Made by a program: the position numbers and the translations under genes. Below the pieces are notes generated by a model that saw nothing but the letters and a program-made list of their open reading frames with translations, had not been told where the DNA came from and did not search any database. Positions 50,565 through 62,008 of a stretch of 64,000 bases of DNA are shown piece after piece. Origin of the DNA: Peronospora farinosa (taxonomy: Eukaryota > Oomycota > Peronosporomycetes > Peronosporales > Peronosporaceae); the NCBI GenBank assembly GCA_947646735.1, contig CANTFK010000836.1:124001-188000 (forward strand), read 5' to 3'. Numbering within the stretch: the stretch's first letter is position 1; each line of letters starts with the position of its first letter.

Positions 50565-50892
50565 AAACTATCTAATAAAACTAAGTCATCAATAACCTTG
50601 TCTTAACTACAACTATGTATGTTGACAATATACCTTCATTCTTTCCGCGCGTCCATTGGTCATTGGCCAGCGCCTTGGTTGATATAATGGCCTACATTAA
50701 CCAATTAGAGGGCATCTTCAACTTTAAGGAGATCTTTGTTTTAAAACAACACCGTTCCAACAACTGTTTTAATTGTTGTATCAGTAACCACAGCAAATTC
50801 TGGAAATCTCGCACTTATACGAGTTATTTCAGTATATACAGATGTACCACACGTTTCAATCAGACCGATAGACCACCCAAACTATAGACACT
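50565..50892. other. Host flank, upstream region of the COX14-like gene
   Basis: The sequence is AT-rich. The frame at 50615-50887 is open but has no domain. This should contain the promoter of the 63-aa gene. No repeat was seen. Confidence 0.45.
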
Positions 50893-51084
50893 ATGTCCGG
50901 CTCAAACAAGGTTGCAGACATTTTGCACAAGACGGTGACGGGTGGCCTAATCCTAGCCACAGTCTTTTCGCTTGTCGATGTAACGCGAGGCTTCAGCGTG
51001 TTGGTGAAGCGCAACATCGACCGACGGGCGGAAAGTGCAGCAGCACAGAAGCAGAGCGACGCTGACAATAAGGACTCAAATTGA
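50893..51084 (+). CDS. 63-aa single-helix protein, COX14-like
   Basis: The ATG at 50893 opens 63 codons to TGA at 51084. The sequence begins MSGSNKVADILHKTVTGGLI, has one hydrophobic helix (about residues 15-32) and a charged tail (VLVKRNIDRRAESAAAQKQS, then Asp/Asn-rich). The pattern D-x-LH-(K/R)-x-TV followed by one helix and a basic-to-acidic coil is that of yeast Cox14, an inner-membrane factor that couples COX1 synthesis to complex IV assembly. Size and topology fit, but similarity over so short a protein is weak. The gene converges with the phosphatase gene 350 bases downstream. Confidence 0.5.
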   Translation: MSGSNKVADILHKTVTGGLILATVFSLVDVTRGFSVLVKRNIDRRAESAAAQKQSDADNKDSN

Positions 51085-51434
51085 CCAGCAGAACTTGAGG
51101 GAACGTCATTATAGTTTAATCCAGTCTTCACAGACAGGTGGTCCACGTGGACGCCTTTCTATAATTCATGCAGCTCTTTGGCTCTGAACTTTTCTTGGTC
51201 TTACGGAGTTCTGTCTTGAGCCCTATCGCTCGTTTTCAAGTTAATGGTGTGCTTGCGACGCTGAGACTACTTCTTTATTTACAGCTGACACTGTGGAAAG
51301 GTTGGCACAAAGTCTCATCTAGTTCACGATGGACAACAAATATTAAATCGCTTACAAGCTTTCTACATTGCCAAGCACAGTGAAATGCCTACAATAAGCA
51401 GCCGACGATCATGCATCCAGCAACCCAGGATCGT
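51085..51434. other. Intergenic region between convergent genes
   Basis: This is a shared 3' region of the COX14-like gene and the phosphatase gene. The open frame 51168-51383 has no recognisable content. I see no repeat or RNA gene. Confidence 0.5.
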
Positions 51435-53830
51435 CTACGAGTCCTCCCAGGGCGTGATGGTAAACTCATCGTAAATGTTACCGTTCTCGACGAGCACAAA
51501 CTGGAAGCGCATGTCGTTTGGACTCGAAGTGACGCGAATATATCCGTACTCATTCACGTGACGAAGACTGTAGTTCCCGTATTTTGAAGAAAATCCATCT
51601 GGCCCCAGGGGAAATCCAGCGGATCCCACAACAAGATGGACTGTGCTCTTTCCGTTTTCCACACACTTCTTGCGATACACGGGACAGGTACGTTCGTAGG
51701 AATGCTCATGGCCGACCTAATTATAAAAACGCTTAGCGCAAAGTTTATCTCGACGGCCTACAGCAACAAATGAACGTACCAACATTACGTTAACGCGATG
51801 CTTGTAAATCAAATCTTCAACTTCTTCTTGAAAATGATAGGAAACTTCCATATCGGGCTCAATGTTCAACTGGCTCGAGTACTGAAAATAAAAACAAACA
51901 TTAGCCGATAATCCGCCAGAGTATGATCCAAGATGCCGTACCATCATGCGATGCGCTGTTAGCACCACCCATGGTGTAACATTACGATCCACTTGTTCTA
52001 AATCGTTCTCAAGCCACTTGTATTGCTCAGATCCTCTGGTCCAGTTGTGCTCGGTCGACATTTGAACTACATGAATGCCCCCGTAATTGAAGCTGTACCA
52101 GTAAATCCAATTTCCTGTCTTAGGGACTATCAGATCCACATAAAATGTTAAGCATCGTATCGCACCACAAGCAAGAAAAGAAAGACAACTTACCGTGCCA
52201 CCGGTGATGCATAGGCACTCCACATTCTCCTCCAGAATCGGTATGGAAATTTCCCCACGAAGGGTTAAAGCTGCCTCCATATGGTAGCATACCTCCGCTG
52301 AGGTCATGCTTTCCGCCTTCGGTGTAGCATATTCATCTGCACAAGCAGGTCCCACAACCGCACAAAATCAGTAGCACAATCTGTAGGAGCACAAGGACAC
52401 ATAACACTTACGGTTTCCAATGCCCACCATGTACGGCCTATAGCAGTCGTATGTACAAGCAAGTATACACGATGAATCAGTAAGTATTCATCACAAAAAA
52501 TAAACGCCACCGCCAACTTCAAGACGCACACTATGGTTGCGTACGGCTCGATCAAATGGAAGAATTTATCCCAGACGTGGCCCTGGGATTGAGCATAACT
52601 AGAGAACGGTCATCAACATTAACGGGTAGAATAGCCGTTTTAGCAACGTTATGCAACAAGAGTGCTTGCTTTTTCGTACCTGATATCGCCAAAGTGCAGC
52701 AAAAACGAATCGTATTCCCCTTCAATCACATCCTTAAAAACTCTAGCAGCAGTAGACTCTGAACCACCATAAGGCGCTGCGAACGCTCCCATGTCTCCAT
52801 ATGCAATGAAGCTTGCATATTTATAGCTACTCAAAGGTCGTGACTTGAATCGATGCACCTTGCTCAGTCCGTGCTCTTCGTGTCCGTACTGATAGAAGTA
52901 GTAGGTATTGGGCTTCAAATCAGTCATGATAACTGTGTGCATGTAGCCCGGATCACGGAAATGTGACTGTGCAACAGTGTTCGCATGAGCTTGACACCTA
53001 TACCATCCGCTTTAGTATCAAAAGACATCACATTCTCTCCCACTCCAAACAAATATCAACACTCACATGTCATCGGCGCCGTAGGTCGTGGACGTCCCCG
53101 TTGCATAAAACTTGAGATCTTCCGGCTTCATCCCATACTTAACCATAGGTGTTTTTGAAGTCCCTGAATTAAACATAATTGCCATCGCCTTCTCATCGTC
53201 CGTGAAACTCAAGTGACCATGCTTGGGTGTCTCCGGCGGCTCCTTCATTCTTGCTTCCACCTTTGCAATGGCCTTATGTTTGCCCGACATCTCCTCGTAA
53301 TTATAGTAGATCGCCGTGTAATTGCAGCGCATCATGTAGAGCGACGAGAATCTGACCGAAAGGTCGGACACACGTACCGTCTTATTATAAAGATAGTCTC
53401 CTTTACCCGTCGTTGGACCGCAGCTCAGCGTCACGCAATCGTGATCTGTCAAGGTCATCGCGTTGTTTCTCTCCCACGATACGACGAGATCTCCACCATC
53501 TTCAATTAATGGAGGATATGTCTTTAACTCAAACTCCTTGACTTCGACAAGGTCCTTGATTGGAAGCAGTCTACTAGCACTCGTGGTTAAAAATAGGTTA
53601 TCAGCTTCCTTGGTAGGGATCAGCCTATCAGGCACGTCGGATATGTTCTTGGTCGTAATCAGCCTATTAGCGATGTCGCCGAAATGCATGGTCCTCTTGA
53701 CTTTCCACGGCAGCTCCAAGACAGCTACTAGTACAAAACCAACCAGACCACAGAGCGCGACGGTCACGAAAGCGGTCCTACGCTTATATAGACAGCAATT
53801 GGTTCCTGACGTGTTGTCTTCTGTCATCAT
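51435..53830 (-). CDS. Purple acid phosphatase-like metallophosphoesterase, membrane-anchored, eight exons, one apparent 1-nt frameshift
   Basis: Exons (minus): 53830-53067, 52997-52680, 52598-52530, 52437-52412, 52336-52194, 52114-51942, 51881-51780, 51716-51435; all seven introns are GT-AG, 60-92 nt. The ATG at 53830 gives a short cytoplasmic tail and one helix (TAFVTVALCGLVGFVLVAVL), then a beta-rich N-terminal domain with SGTSKTPMVKYG. Metal-binding blocks are complete: AYGDMGA, GDI/SYAQ across intron 2, GIGN/HEY across intron 4, VVLTAHRMM and GHEHSYERTCP. It probably hydrolyses phosphate esters outside the cell or in vesicles, with a di-metal site. In exon 5 the frame after HEYATP must change to read EGGKHDLSGGMLPYGGSFNP and the following ECGVPMHHRWHG; one base is missing near 52318-52322. 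The cause may be an assembly error or a recent null allele. Confidence 0.85.
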
Positions 53831-54023
53831 TGAAGTGATCTTGATTGTGGCAGGGATGCGTGAAAAAAGAAAAAGAAAAGAAAAAAAAGCGCGACCTTCG
53901 ACCAATGACTGGCTATGTATCATTGTGGGTAATAAACATTTTATGTGGATAACACAGTCAAGCACCAACTGGACAGTTGGGACAAGGCGATACGGCTGCA
54001 ATATCGGATCACCGAACGAGATG

Positions 54024-54471
54024 TGTAACGAGGTGAGCCCGTTACATAATATTGACACTTATATGAAGTGTCAATAAAAATATTATTATAACTAATAATA
54101 TCTGACGATATTATCTTTTCTTATAATATTGTTCCTAGATCTCCTATAAAGTTGGAGATGCCCTCTCATTGGTTGATACGGGCCATCATATCAACCAACG
54201 CGCTGACCAATGACCGACGAACGCGCGCAATGAGTGGTCAACATACAAAGTTGTAGTTTAATATAGTTAACATAGGTAATAACAGATTAGTTTTATGAAG
54301 ATAGTTAACTATATTAAATACAGTTTTCTTTTCCTCTACTTCTAAGCGTTTGTTTAGTTGTTTGACTTCCTCTGCCTCTTGTGTAAGAGAGTTAAAGAAG
54401 GCAACTGCTTTCACTGTAATCAGTAAGTAGACTATACTATAATCAGTATAGTCGGAGGGTGCCCCATTACA
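54024..54471 (+). repeat. Solo LTR (family D) with perfect 5-bp target duplication AGATG
   Basis: TGTAACGAGG to GCCCCATTACA is flanked by AGATG (54019-54023 and 54472-54476). No internal sequence is present, so it is a solo LTR left by LTR-LTR recombination. It is related to the LTR at 62779-63237. Its left end lies about 190 bases upstream of the phosphatase start codon. Orientation is inferred from that relative, whose primer site lies on its right. Confidence 0.9.
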
Positions 54472-54551
54472 AGATGGGCAGGTATACGACTGCATTATGA
54501 CCCCACCGAGCGGGATGGGCAGGTAAGACGGGTGCCATCTGACACTTACAT

Positions 54552-55148
54552 TGTAGACGGGCACTTCTACGAAGTTGCCTCGTGCTACTAGCATACACCT
54601 TCAGCACAAGCGAGGAAGCGGTTAGACCGTCTTACCTTCGCGTGCGAGGGTGGTTATGCGGTTGGTCGACTGCTTAAGCAGTCGTACCACTAGTTGCCTC
54701 TCGCTTTAGCGAGAGTGCAACGAACTTCTTAACAAGAAGACACCGACTTCACGCAGAAGCTTACTCAGCTTCTCGTGCGTGTTGCTTAAGTGTTAGAAAA
54801 ATTCAAGAATGAGCTATACTAAATGAATTATAATTAAATATAAAAGCTAACTACTAATTGGCTATATATATAGATCGGATACGCGACTCTTTAGAAGCGT
54901 ATCCTGACGCATATGTTTAAATCTAGATTTAAGTTTGCGAATGACGTCCTTCTGAGACGTCGCGATGCCTAGCTTCAACTAGCGCCATCCCTTCCCATGT
55001 CAATCCATCAATAGCTATCACATTCACGAGGGTGGATCACGTTTGTGTATCGCACCCAAGTGACAGGCCAAAAGTAATTATGGATAGTTTTAGACCTTAC
55101 ATAAAGTATATTACCTAATGTTTACGTGTAACTAGATACCCTGTTACA
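54552..55148 (-). repeat. 3' LTR of A2 (597 bp)
   Basis: It runs from TGTAGACGGG to CTGTTACA. On the coding strand, purine-rich AAAAGAGGGGATGG directly precedes it, a good polypurine tract. Confidence 0.95.
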
Positions 55149-55244
55149 CCATCCCCTCTTTTAGAACGATTTTTACATTTTGTAAAACATCGCCTAGGAG
55201 ACAGAGTGATTTGTAAAACGCGCCGCTTAGTCTACTCAATTCTC

Positions 55245-56239
55245 ATGCCACCGAAACGTGGTAAGGCTGATGGGCCGCCTGCAAGGTGCCCATGCATTCC
55301 AGCACTAAGCGCACGCGCCACGATGATTCGCAGCCGTCGCAAAGTGCTTCAGGCACTGAAACGAATTTTTCATCTCACTGTCGTTTACGTAAAGATTTTC
55401 CTTTAATATCATGAAATTCGAGGGAAATGTGGATGAAGATTCACTTCTCATTGTAGACTACAATGAGAGCACGCCATTGCGATCACCCCAAAGTGGAGAT
55501 AATCAAAGCGCGTTGATGGGACATATGTCCCCAACATTTGAGGTATCCGTCCTTGAGGGAGCGTCTGTGCTTCCTGCAAGCGAAGGTAAGGCCTCGTCGC
55601 CTGTGCCTTCGAGCGCAGCGACTAAGGCTGAGCACGCTACTTCAAAAGGAGCAGTCGCAACTCAATTTGATGTGACTCCTCAGGCTGATGTCTTGACAAT
55701 CCATAAAGGAGAGCCAGACTGAGGTGAGTGTAAGCTCAAAGCTCCACCGAGTACACCTTTGGCCTCGCTAGCCCGCCGTCGCGAGGGAGGCTACGTGGGT
55801 GGTGGCTTGCCACCAATGCCACCTCCATCTGAGTGGATGAACTCGGATGGGTCTAGTGCAGCGCTTTTGCAGCGTGCCACTATAGACGCCCATAAATTTT
55901 ATAGCTTCTTTCCCGTGTGGAAAAAGCAGGGCAAAGCACTTGGTCGTGCTTTCCTAATTCCAGTCGTGCTGCGTTCTAACGAAACAGCCGACGACTATGA
56001 AGCCGAACTTCGGCGCCGTGTTACCTTGCATGAAGATGCAACGAAACAGCGGTCGCAGTGAATCAGCCGTGACGCGTGCAAATGAAATCTTGGGTGGTAA
56101 GCGACCCCCAAGTGATTCTCGCTACGCTTCTTCTGCTAGTCCTTCCGGACCTAGCAGAAAGACGTCAGCTGGTGCTGCTTCACATAAGCAGCCACCAGCC
56201 CAGGCACGTCGACGCGCAAAGAGTCAACAACTCCCATGA
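55245..56239 (+). pseudogene. Antisense ORF of family A, copy 2
   Basis: It parallels 12004-12987. The first piece MPPKRGKADGPPARCP shifts frame early. The main frame can start at ATG 55411 (MKFEGNVDEDSLLIVDYNES) and reaches TGA at 55720-55722. The same frame continues (ASLARRREGGYVGGGLPPMP, KFYSFFPVWKKQGKALGRAF) to a second TGA at 56061. A third, shifted piece ends in RRRAKSQQLP at 56239. The first TGA is shared with A1, the second is new. Downstream on the same strand, 56395-56721 is open with a helical stretch (DLESQVSRLTLDMRDM) and an RS-rich end, overlapping the minus-strand chromodomain and tail; whether it belongs to the antisense protein is unclear. Confidence 0.58.
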
Positions 56240-58347
56240 ATTAAAGATCGCTGGGTAACCCTTCCAATGGACGAGGATTTGGAGCTTTCGCTTCACAAAA
56301 CGGTGGGCCAACAGCCTTCCAACAAGGAAGCGCGTGTTACCTTCCGCGTCCCATGGTTCCCGATAGGAGTGGCGATTATGCCCACCTACTCGCGGCTGCC
56401 TAACCTGCTGCTGTTCAGTGGCAGGATGAGACCGCTGCGCTGAAGAAGCAGGTGACTGATCTCGAGAGTCAAGTCTCCCGACTGACTTTGGATATGCGCG
56501 ATATGAGGACGAGGGACCGTCAGGGGTATGACCGCCTGAAGCCTCGGTTGGATCTTTTAGAGCGACTGGTGATGAGAGACCCGCGTCAAGCGCGAAGTAC
56601 TCCTCGTCCACCGTGTCCTCTACCGAGACCTCGTTCGTATACGGGGAGCCTCTCGGCTTCCTCGTCGCCTGATCGTCCGCGACGCTCGACTCACAAATGG
56701 CGTCACCATCGGTCTCGTTAGACCGATGTGGATATGTGATCTCTTCTGGATCAACATATCGTTTCAGACGACCCACATATAATACGGGGTGCGTCTTCGT
56801 ATACGGTGGGAGAGTGAGCCAATAATGTAGGTCTCCAACTTCTTCAACCACTGTAAAGGGCCCAATGAATCGGGGCAATAGCTTAGTAGTACCACCAGGT
56901 AGTACAGAAATTGCATGTTTAGGTAGGGTAGCAGTACTTTGTCCCCCACACTTGAGTGTTCATTGTTTTTGCAACCATGCTGGTCTGCATATTGTTTTGC
57001 TTGCCCTGTGCGCTTGCAATCACGTCAAGGACTTAACGTGCGGTGGCTGATTGCTCATCCACAAAGCGCTGAGCTTCGTTCACGCTTTTACCATCCAGCT
57101 CGCCTATGACGCCTCCAAGAGGTCGTTCATGGGTCGAATCTGTTGATAACACGATAGTGTCATCGCTAAGGAGCACTGGCATTTCTTGCCGTGCCTCGTC
57201 TGTGACACCTATAGGTTTCGTGACCACTGCTAAATGAGCAGTTTCACTAGGGCAACCTTGGCCCTCTTTGGCATTCGCACCGAGCGAAGTGAGGGTCCCT
57301 CCTCCACTAAGACTCGGGCTGCGTACAAACGAGACTGGCGTTCGAGAATGACGCAGTCCGTTAATATAAAACGGTGTTTCACCCGTACTGGCGTAAACAC
57401 TGTTATTAATAGCGAAGTCCACGAATGGAAATTGCTTGCTCCATTCTTTGGGAGTCGATAATTTACGCAACACATCCGCCACGACTCGATTGGCCTGTTC
57501 TGTTTGGCCATCGGTCTGGGGATGATCAGCGGTTGACATGTGGGGTTTGCTACCTAGCAACTCAAACACATGTCGCCAAAAATCTGACGTAAAGCGGATC
57601 CCGGTCCGATACTATGGACTCGGGCATCCCGTGTAGTCGATACACGTGATCCAGAAACAAGAGGGCAGCCTCTTTTCCTGAGATCTTGGTGCTACATGGT
57701 ACCAAATGCACCATCTTGCTCAGTCTGTCTACAAAGACGACGAGCCCCGTCCTGCCTTTATGGTCAGGCGGTAAGCCAAACATAAAGTCCAAACTGGCCG
57801 ACTTCCAACATTCAGTAGGAATCGGCAGTGGCTCCAGTGGCGCACTGTTAGAAGCTGCAGGCTTTATGCGCTGACACTCTTCGCAAGAGCGAATATAGTT
57901 GGCCACCCACCGATATAGGTGGGGCCACCAAAATTCCTCTGGCACTCGTAAGAATGTCTTTTTACGGCCCAGATGCCCACTAGATGGCGCATCATGGCAC
58001 TCGTGAAGTATCATCAGCTTGAGATCTGTGACATGAGGGACATAGATTCTCAAGGGATCACAGGGTGACAGTTGATTCCATAACAGGCCATCACTGTAAC
58101 TAAAGCGATTTAGTTTTGCTTTGAGGTGCGACTGAAAGGTACCCTTTCGTCCACCATAATGATCCAACAACAGGCGACAATGTTCGTCCTGACTGTAACA
58201 CTCCTTTATATCGGAGGCCATTGAGCTCGTCACATGGTAGGCCTTCATGGCTGCCAATATTGACGACTCAACTTGTGCTTTCGCACGAGACACACTATCT
58301 TGGTGTCTTGCCTCGAAGTCTGACCTGCGCGATAACGCGTCAGCCAA
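56180..58347 (-). pseudogene. A2 integrase and chromodomain
   Basis: The frame from 58347 (MADALSRRSDFEARHQDSVS) has the zinc region ECHDAPSSGHLGRKKTF and RSCEECQRIKPA and the start of the core (SLDFMFGLPPDHKGRTGLVV, ESIVSDRDPLY). The next frame (57569-57033) has HPQTDGQTEQANRVVADVL. The last (56878-56180) has the tail HPVLYVGRLKRYVDPEEITY and the chromodomain RFLVGRLLAHRFVKRK-LQILVHWKGY before its end drifts out of frame. At least two frameshifts are present. Confidence 0.87.
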
Positions 58348-58441
58348 GACATTCGACTTACCCGGCTTATATTCAACTTTTAAATAAATTCAGAGAAGAA
58401 TGCCAGCCATCTCGCCATTCTCGGCGAGAGGTGCGGTGAAT

Positions 58442-60004
58442 TTATAGTGTCCGCAGTGATGCGTGATCCGTATAAACCACAAAAGGTTCGGTGCCCAAGA
58501 GGTGCACCCGAAACTTTACAAGGGCATACTTAATTGAAAGTAGCTCTCTGTCATGCACAGGGTAATTCAGCTCTGCGTCTTTCAAAAGCCGAGACTGATA
58601 AGATATGACACGGTCAACGCCGCTGTTATCCTTTTGCATGAGCGCGCTGCCGATTGCACAATTGCTTGCATTGCAGACGACGCTAAAGGGCTTATCCGCG
58701 TCTTAAAATTCCAAGACCGGTGCCTCTACAAGAGATTGCTTCACTGAAGTGAACGCATCTTCTTGCTCCTTTGACCAAGTCCATTCTACAACCTTTTTCA
58801 AAAGGTCAGACAATGGCTTAGTCCGCTCCGCATAATTCTTGCTGTACTTATGCAAGTAATTAGCGAGCCCAAGGAATCGGCGCACATCCTTCACATTACG
58901 TGGGACTGGCCATTCCTTTACAGCCTTTACCTTTTCTGGGTATGCTCGTACACCATGTGCACCTACGATGCAGCCCAGTACAGGTATCTCGGGGACCCCT
59001 ATTACGCACTTTTGCGAGTTCACGTATAATTGGGCGTCAGAGTCTGCAACACAGTGTCTAAATGACGCTTGTGCGACTCTATCGCGCTCAGAACGTCCTC
59101 CGCCCTACTATGCACGAATACATGGTCAAAGTAATGGGGCGCGTAGGCACGGTGCTGACGCATCACGTGAGCCACCACTCGGTTGAATGTTGCCGGAGCA
59201 TTTTTCAACCCTTGTGGCATCACAAGCCATACCGCTTGGGGTGCTTACTGCCGTTTTGGCTACTTCGGTATCTCTCATGAGAACTTGGTAGTAGCCATCC
59301 TTCAGATCCAACGCGGAAAAGATAGTTGACTTTCCCATGGAATTCAACAAGACATCTTTCCGCGGGATCGGCGTTTGCGCTGGAATGGTGGCTGTATTCC
59401 GCTTATTATAAGCATGAACCACGCGCCATCCACCTGTTGTCTTACGCACACAGAAGGTCGGGCTGCAGTGAGGCGACTTGCTCTCACGTACATGTCCCGC
59501 CTTAGCTCGCTTGTCGAAGAAATAATCGATGTAATCGACTTGTTCCTTCGACAGCAGCCATTGCCTGGTCACATGCCAGGCTACAGGTCAGTCTTGTCCT
59601 ATCGGCCGGTAGGCGGCTCGGCACTTCTGCTCACGGTGTTTCCACAGAACATCATAGAGCGGGCTGTCTTTCGAGGCATCCCAGCCTTGAGCAGTAAACC
59701 GTTTCTTTTTTTCGATCTCCAAGACGCTCTCATCCATTGTGTATGGAGAGCAACAGTCCACCGCGTTCTCTTCTGGAACTGGTGCGACTATCTCGTGAAT
59801 CTTTCCTTCCTTTAATTCTGACAGGAACAGATCCCACGTCACCTCCGAGATATTTACTATCTCCTCGGCAGATGTCAAGACAAGTTGGAGCACCTCAACT
59901 GAGGATGCCTCCGGCATTTGTCTTCGACGGCCTCGAACAACTCGTTCGTAGGTCCGTCCTCTTGGACCGAGACTTATCCAAGGGTCACTCGTTTCGACGT
60001 GCAC
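58442..60004 (-). pseudogene. A2 reverse transcriptase and RNase H (YFDH active site)
   Basis: The blocks are the same as in A1: LLSKEQVDYIDYFFDKRAKA, VRKTTGGWRVVHAYNKRNTA, FSALDLKDGYYQVLMRDTEV, MMPQGLKNAPATFNRVVAHV, YFDHVFVHSRAEDVLS, FLGLANYLHKYSKNYAERTK, VISYQSRLLKDAELNYPVHD and YTDHASLRTL. The second catalytic Asp of RT is His, as in A1. A short segment with the HEIDLEPGTKY block is deleted or garbled near 59575. Confidence 0.87.
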
Positions 60005-60236
60005 TTGATCGTCGTAATACGTCTGGTGCTCGTTTTTCGAGTCACCACGACCTTTGACCTGGAAGAAGGTGTCGTTGCTATTTCAGCTAACGCACTCCTT
60101 CCAACAGCATCAGGATCATGTATCTGTGCCGGTTCTTGTGGCGCTTGACTTCCTGTCAGCCCACCTTCAACTGCCACAGACTCTTGAATCTGTGCAGGAC
60201 CATTGTACACATGTATACCTGTCATCGTCCCAATCA

Positions 60237-61084
60237 CTACACCAGTCTTTTCGACCTGGGCGTGTCACCTGGCTTTCTTCTAGAGCACTTCCAACTACAC
60301 CACTCTTCGATCTGGGTAGTTCCTGATGCCGATTGACATACCGTCATCGCACCCTCGACTGTGTTGGACACAGCATCAGCCACATAAGCCTCTCTCAGTA
60401 GCACATCCTTTCCGGTGTCTTGCGTAGAGCTAGCGACTGTGCGTGTACGCCAGTCTATCCATGGTTGGTGTCTAGCCAACCAAGGCATGCCTAGGATGAG
60501 GTCATACCGACTCTCCATACCTAGCACTGTGAACTTCACTTTACAAGAGAAGTCACTAAAGCTGAAGGCGAGTTCAACTTGAACTCCCTCCGATCTAACT
60601 ATCATAAACGAACGATCGCCTCTTCTCGCTTGCCATCCTGGCAAAGCGACTCAGAACTCGCCGGACTCTTTTTCAGAGCCGCGAGGTTCACACAGTTTTG
60701 TGATGCACCCGAATCCACGAGAAGGGTCATCACTTGGTCATAGCCTCGTACTCGAGCGCTATAGAACAAAAGGGTTGAGGTCCGACCTTTCGGTACTTCA
60801 AGGACTATGCTACCCATTTGTTCGATCACTCTGAGCTTTTGGGTAGCTTCAGAATCCGCGACAGTAGGGCATCCCGCCCCTACTACGATTTCACTGTCCT
60901 TGACCCATCTTGGGCAGGTTCTGAACCTGTGCGTCGTGCACGCTGGTTTTTCGCACCTCCCTTCGGGTTGGGAGACTTTTTGCTGGGCCTTGGCATCAGC
61001 AGCAAGTTTGGCATAGCAGCGAGCCATCATATGACCTCGCTTGCCGCACTTGTAGTAGACCACGTCTGCATTTCCTAGCTCCAT
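60237..61084 (-). pseudogene. A2 protease
   Basis: LLVDSGASQNCVNLAALKKS (D-S-G-A) lies in the frame from 61084. The flap/core part YDLILGMPWLARHQPWIDWR lies in the frame from 60644. One frameshift near 60610 separates them. The first frame begins inside gag (MELGNADVVYYKCGKRGHMM). Confidence 0.82.
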
Positions 61085-61964
61085 AGGAGTGGCATCAGAT
61101 TTCTCGGACGACGGCCTGTAAAGGCTGTCGCCGAGGCGCTGTTGCAGGATTGCTCCTCAACTAAGGCAATATCAATTGCCTCTTCCATCGTTGCTGGCAC
61201 CTTTCTAAAATGGTCCTGACGCAATGGGCCGTGCCTAAGTCCATTCATGAACGTGGCCACCTTGATACGTTCTGGCATGGGTTCCCCATTAATGGACGTC
61301 GACAGCAAACGCATCTCCTGCACAAATTCTTGCAGAGAGCGTTTCGCCTGTCGTGCTTCAAAAACGCGCGCCATAAGCAACACTTCGTTGTTAGGCGGCT
61401 GATACATGGCGCGAATCTTTGTTTTAAAGATCGCCCATAATGGAAATGCATCAGCATTAGCCATCTGCGCAGAGTATGCCCACCATAACGCTTTGCCACA
61501 CAAGTTGGACATACCATTCTTGTGTCATCTTCGATGAGCTGCGCCACTCCACATTGCTCCACTGCTAATAGCCAGTGAACAATCGTGTGAGGGCTAGTTC
61601 CATCGAACTTCGGAGGGTCCATCCGAATGGGACTCGGTTGAGCAGGCCGGGCAGAGAGCGTCTCAACAGTTCTGTTGAGCGCCTCATTCCGTGCCTGCTC
61701 AAGCCTAAGCTCATCCTTAGTCTTATTGATGGACTCAGCTGTGACTTGGTTGTTTACCTCGGACGCGTTTCTACGCTGTCCAAGCAAAAACGCCTCAAAT
61801 TGCTTCAACTGAGCAACATGTTGCTCAGGAGGACAATGCAAGAGGTTGACCAGGGCTTGTTCACCAATTCCCTGCGCCATATGCTCTGCCAACTCCCTAT
61901 GGTGTTGGGTGAGGTGAGGGAAGTCACTCCAGTCCATGTTAAGGACCATCTTATCCACACGCAC
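61075..61964 (-). pseudogene. A2 gag
   Basis: It starts MRVDKMVLNMDWSDFPHLTQ at 61964. The capsid phrase PPKFDGTSPHTIVHWLLAVE follows. After a frameshift near 61510 it reads FKTKIRAMYQPPNNEVLLMA and ERIKVATFMNGLRHGP. The knuckle YYKCGKRGHMMARC again lacks the first Cys. The two A1 stops near 18100 are sense codons here, so those stops are private to A1. Confidence 0.82.
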
Positions 61965-62008
61965 GCTTAGAGAGACGGGTCGTGGGAAGGACTACTAGTG
62001 CTACCAAG

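Noticed and set aside
53831..54058. Upstream in-frame ATG (54058) as start of the phosphatase
   Set aside because: That start lies inside the solo LTR; the ATG at 53830 gives a typical short cytoplasmic tail and membrane anchor.
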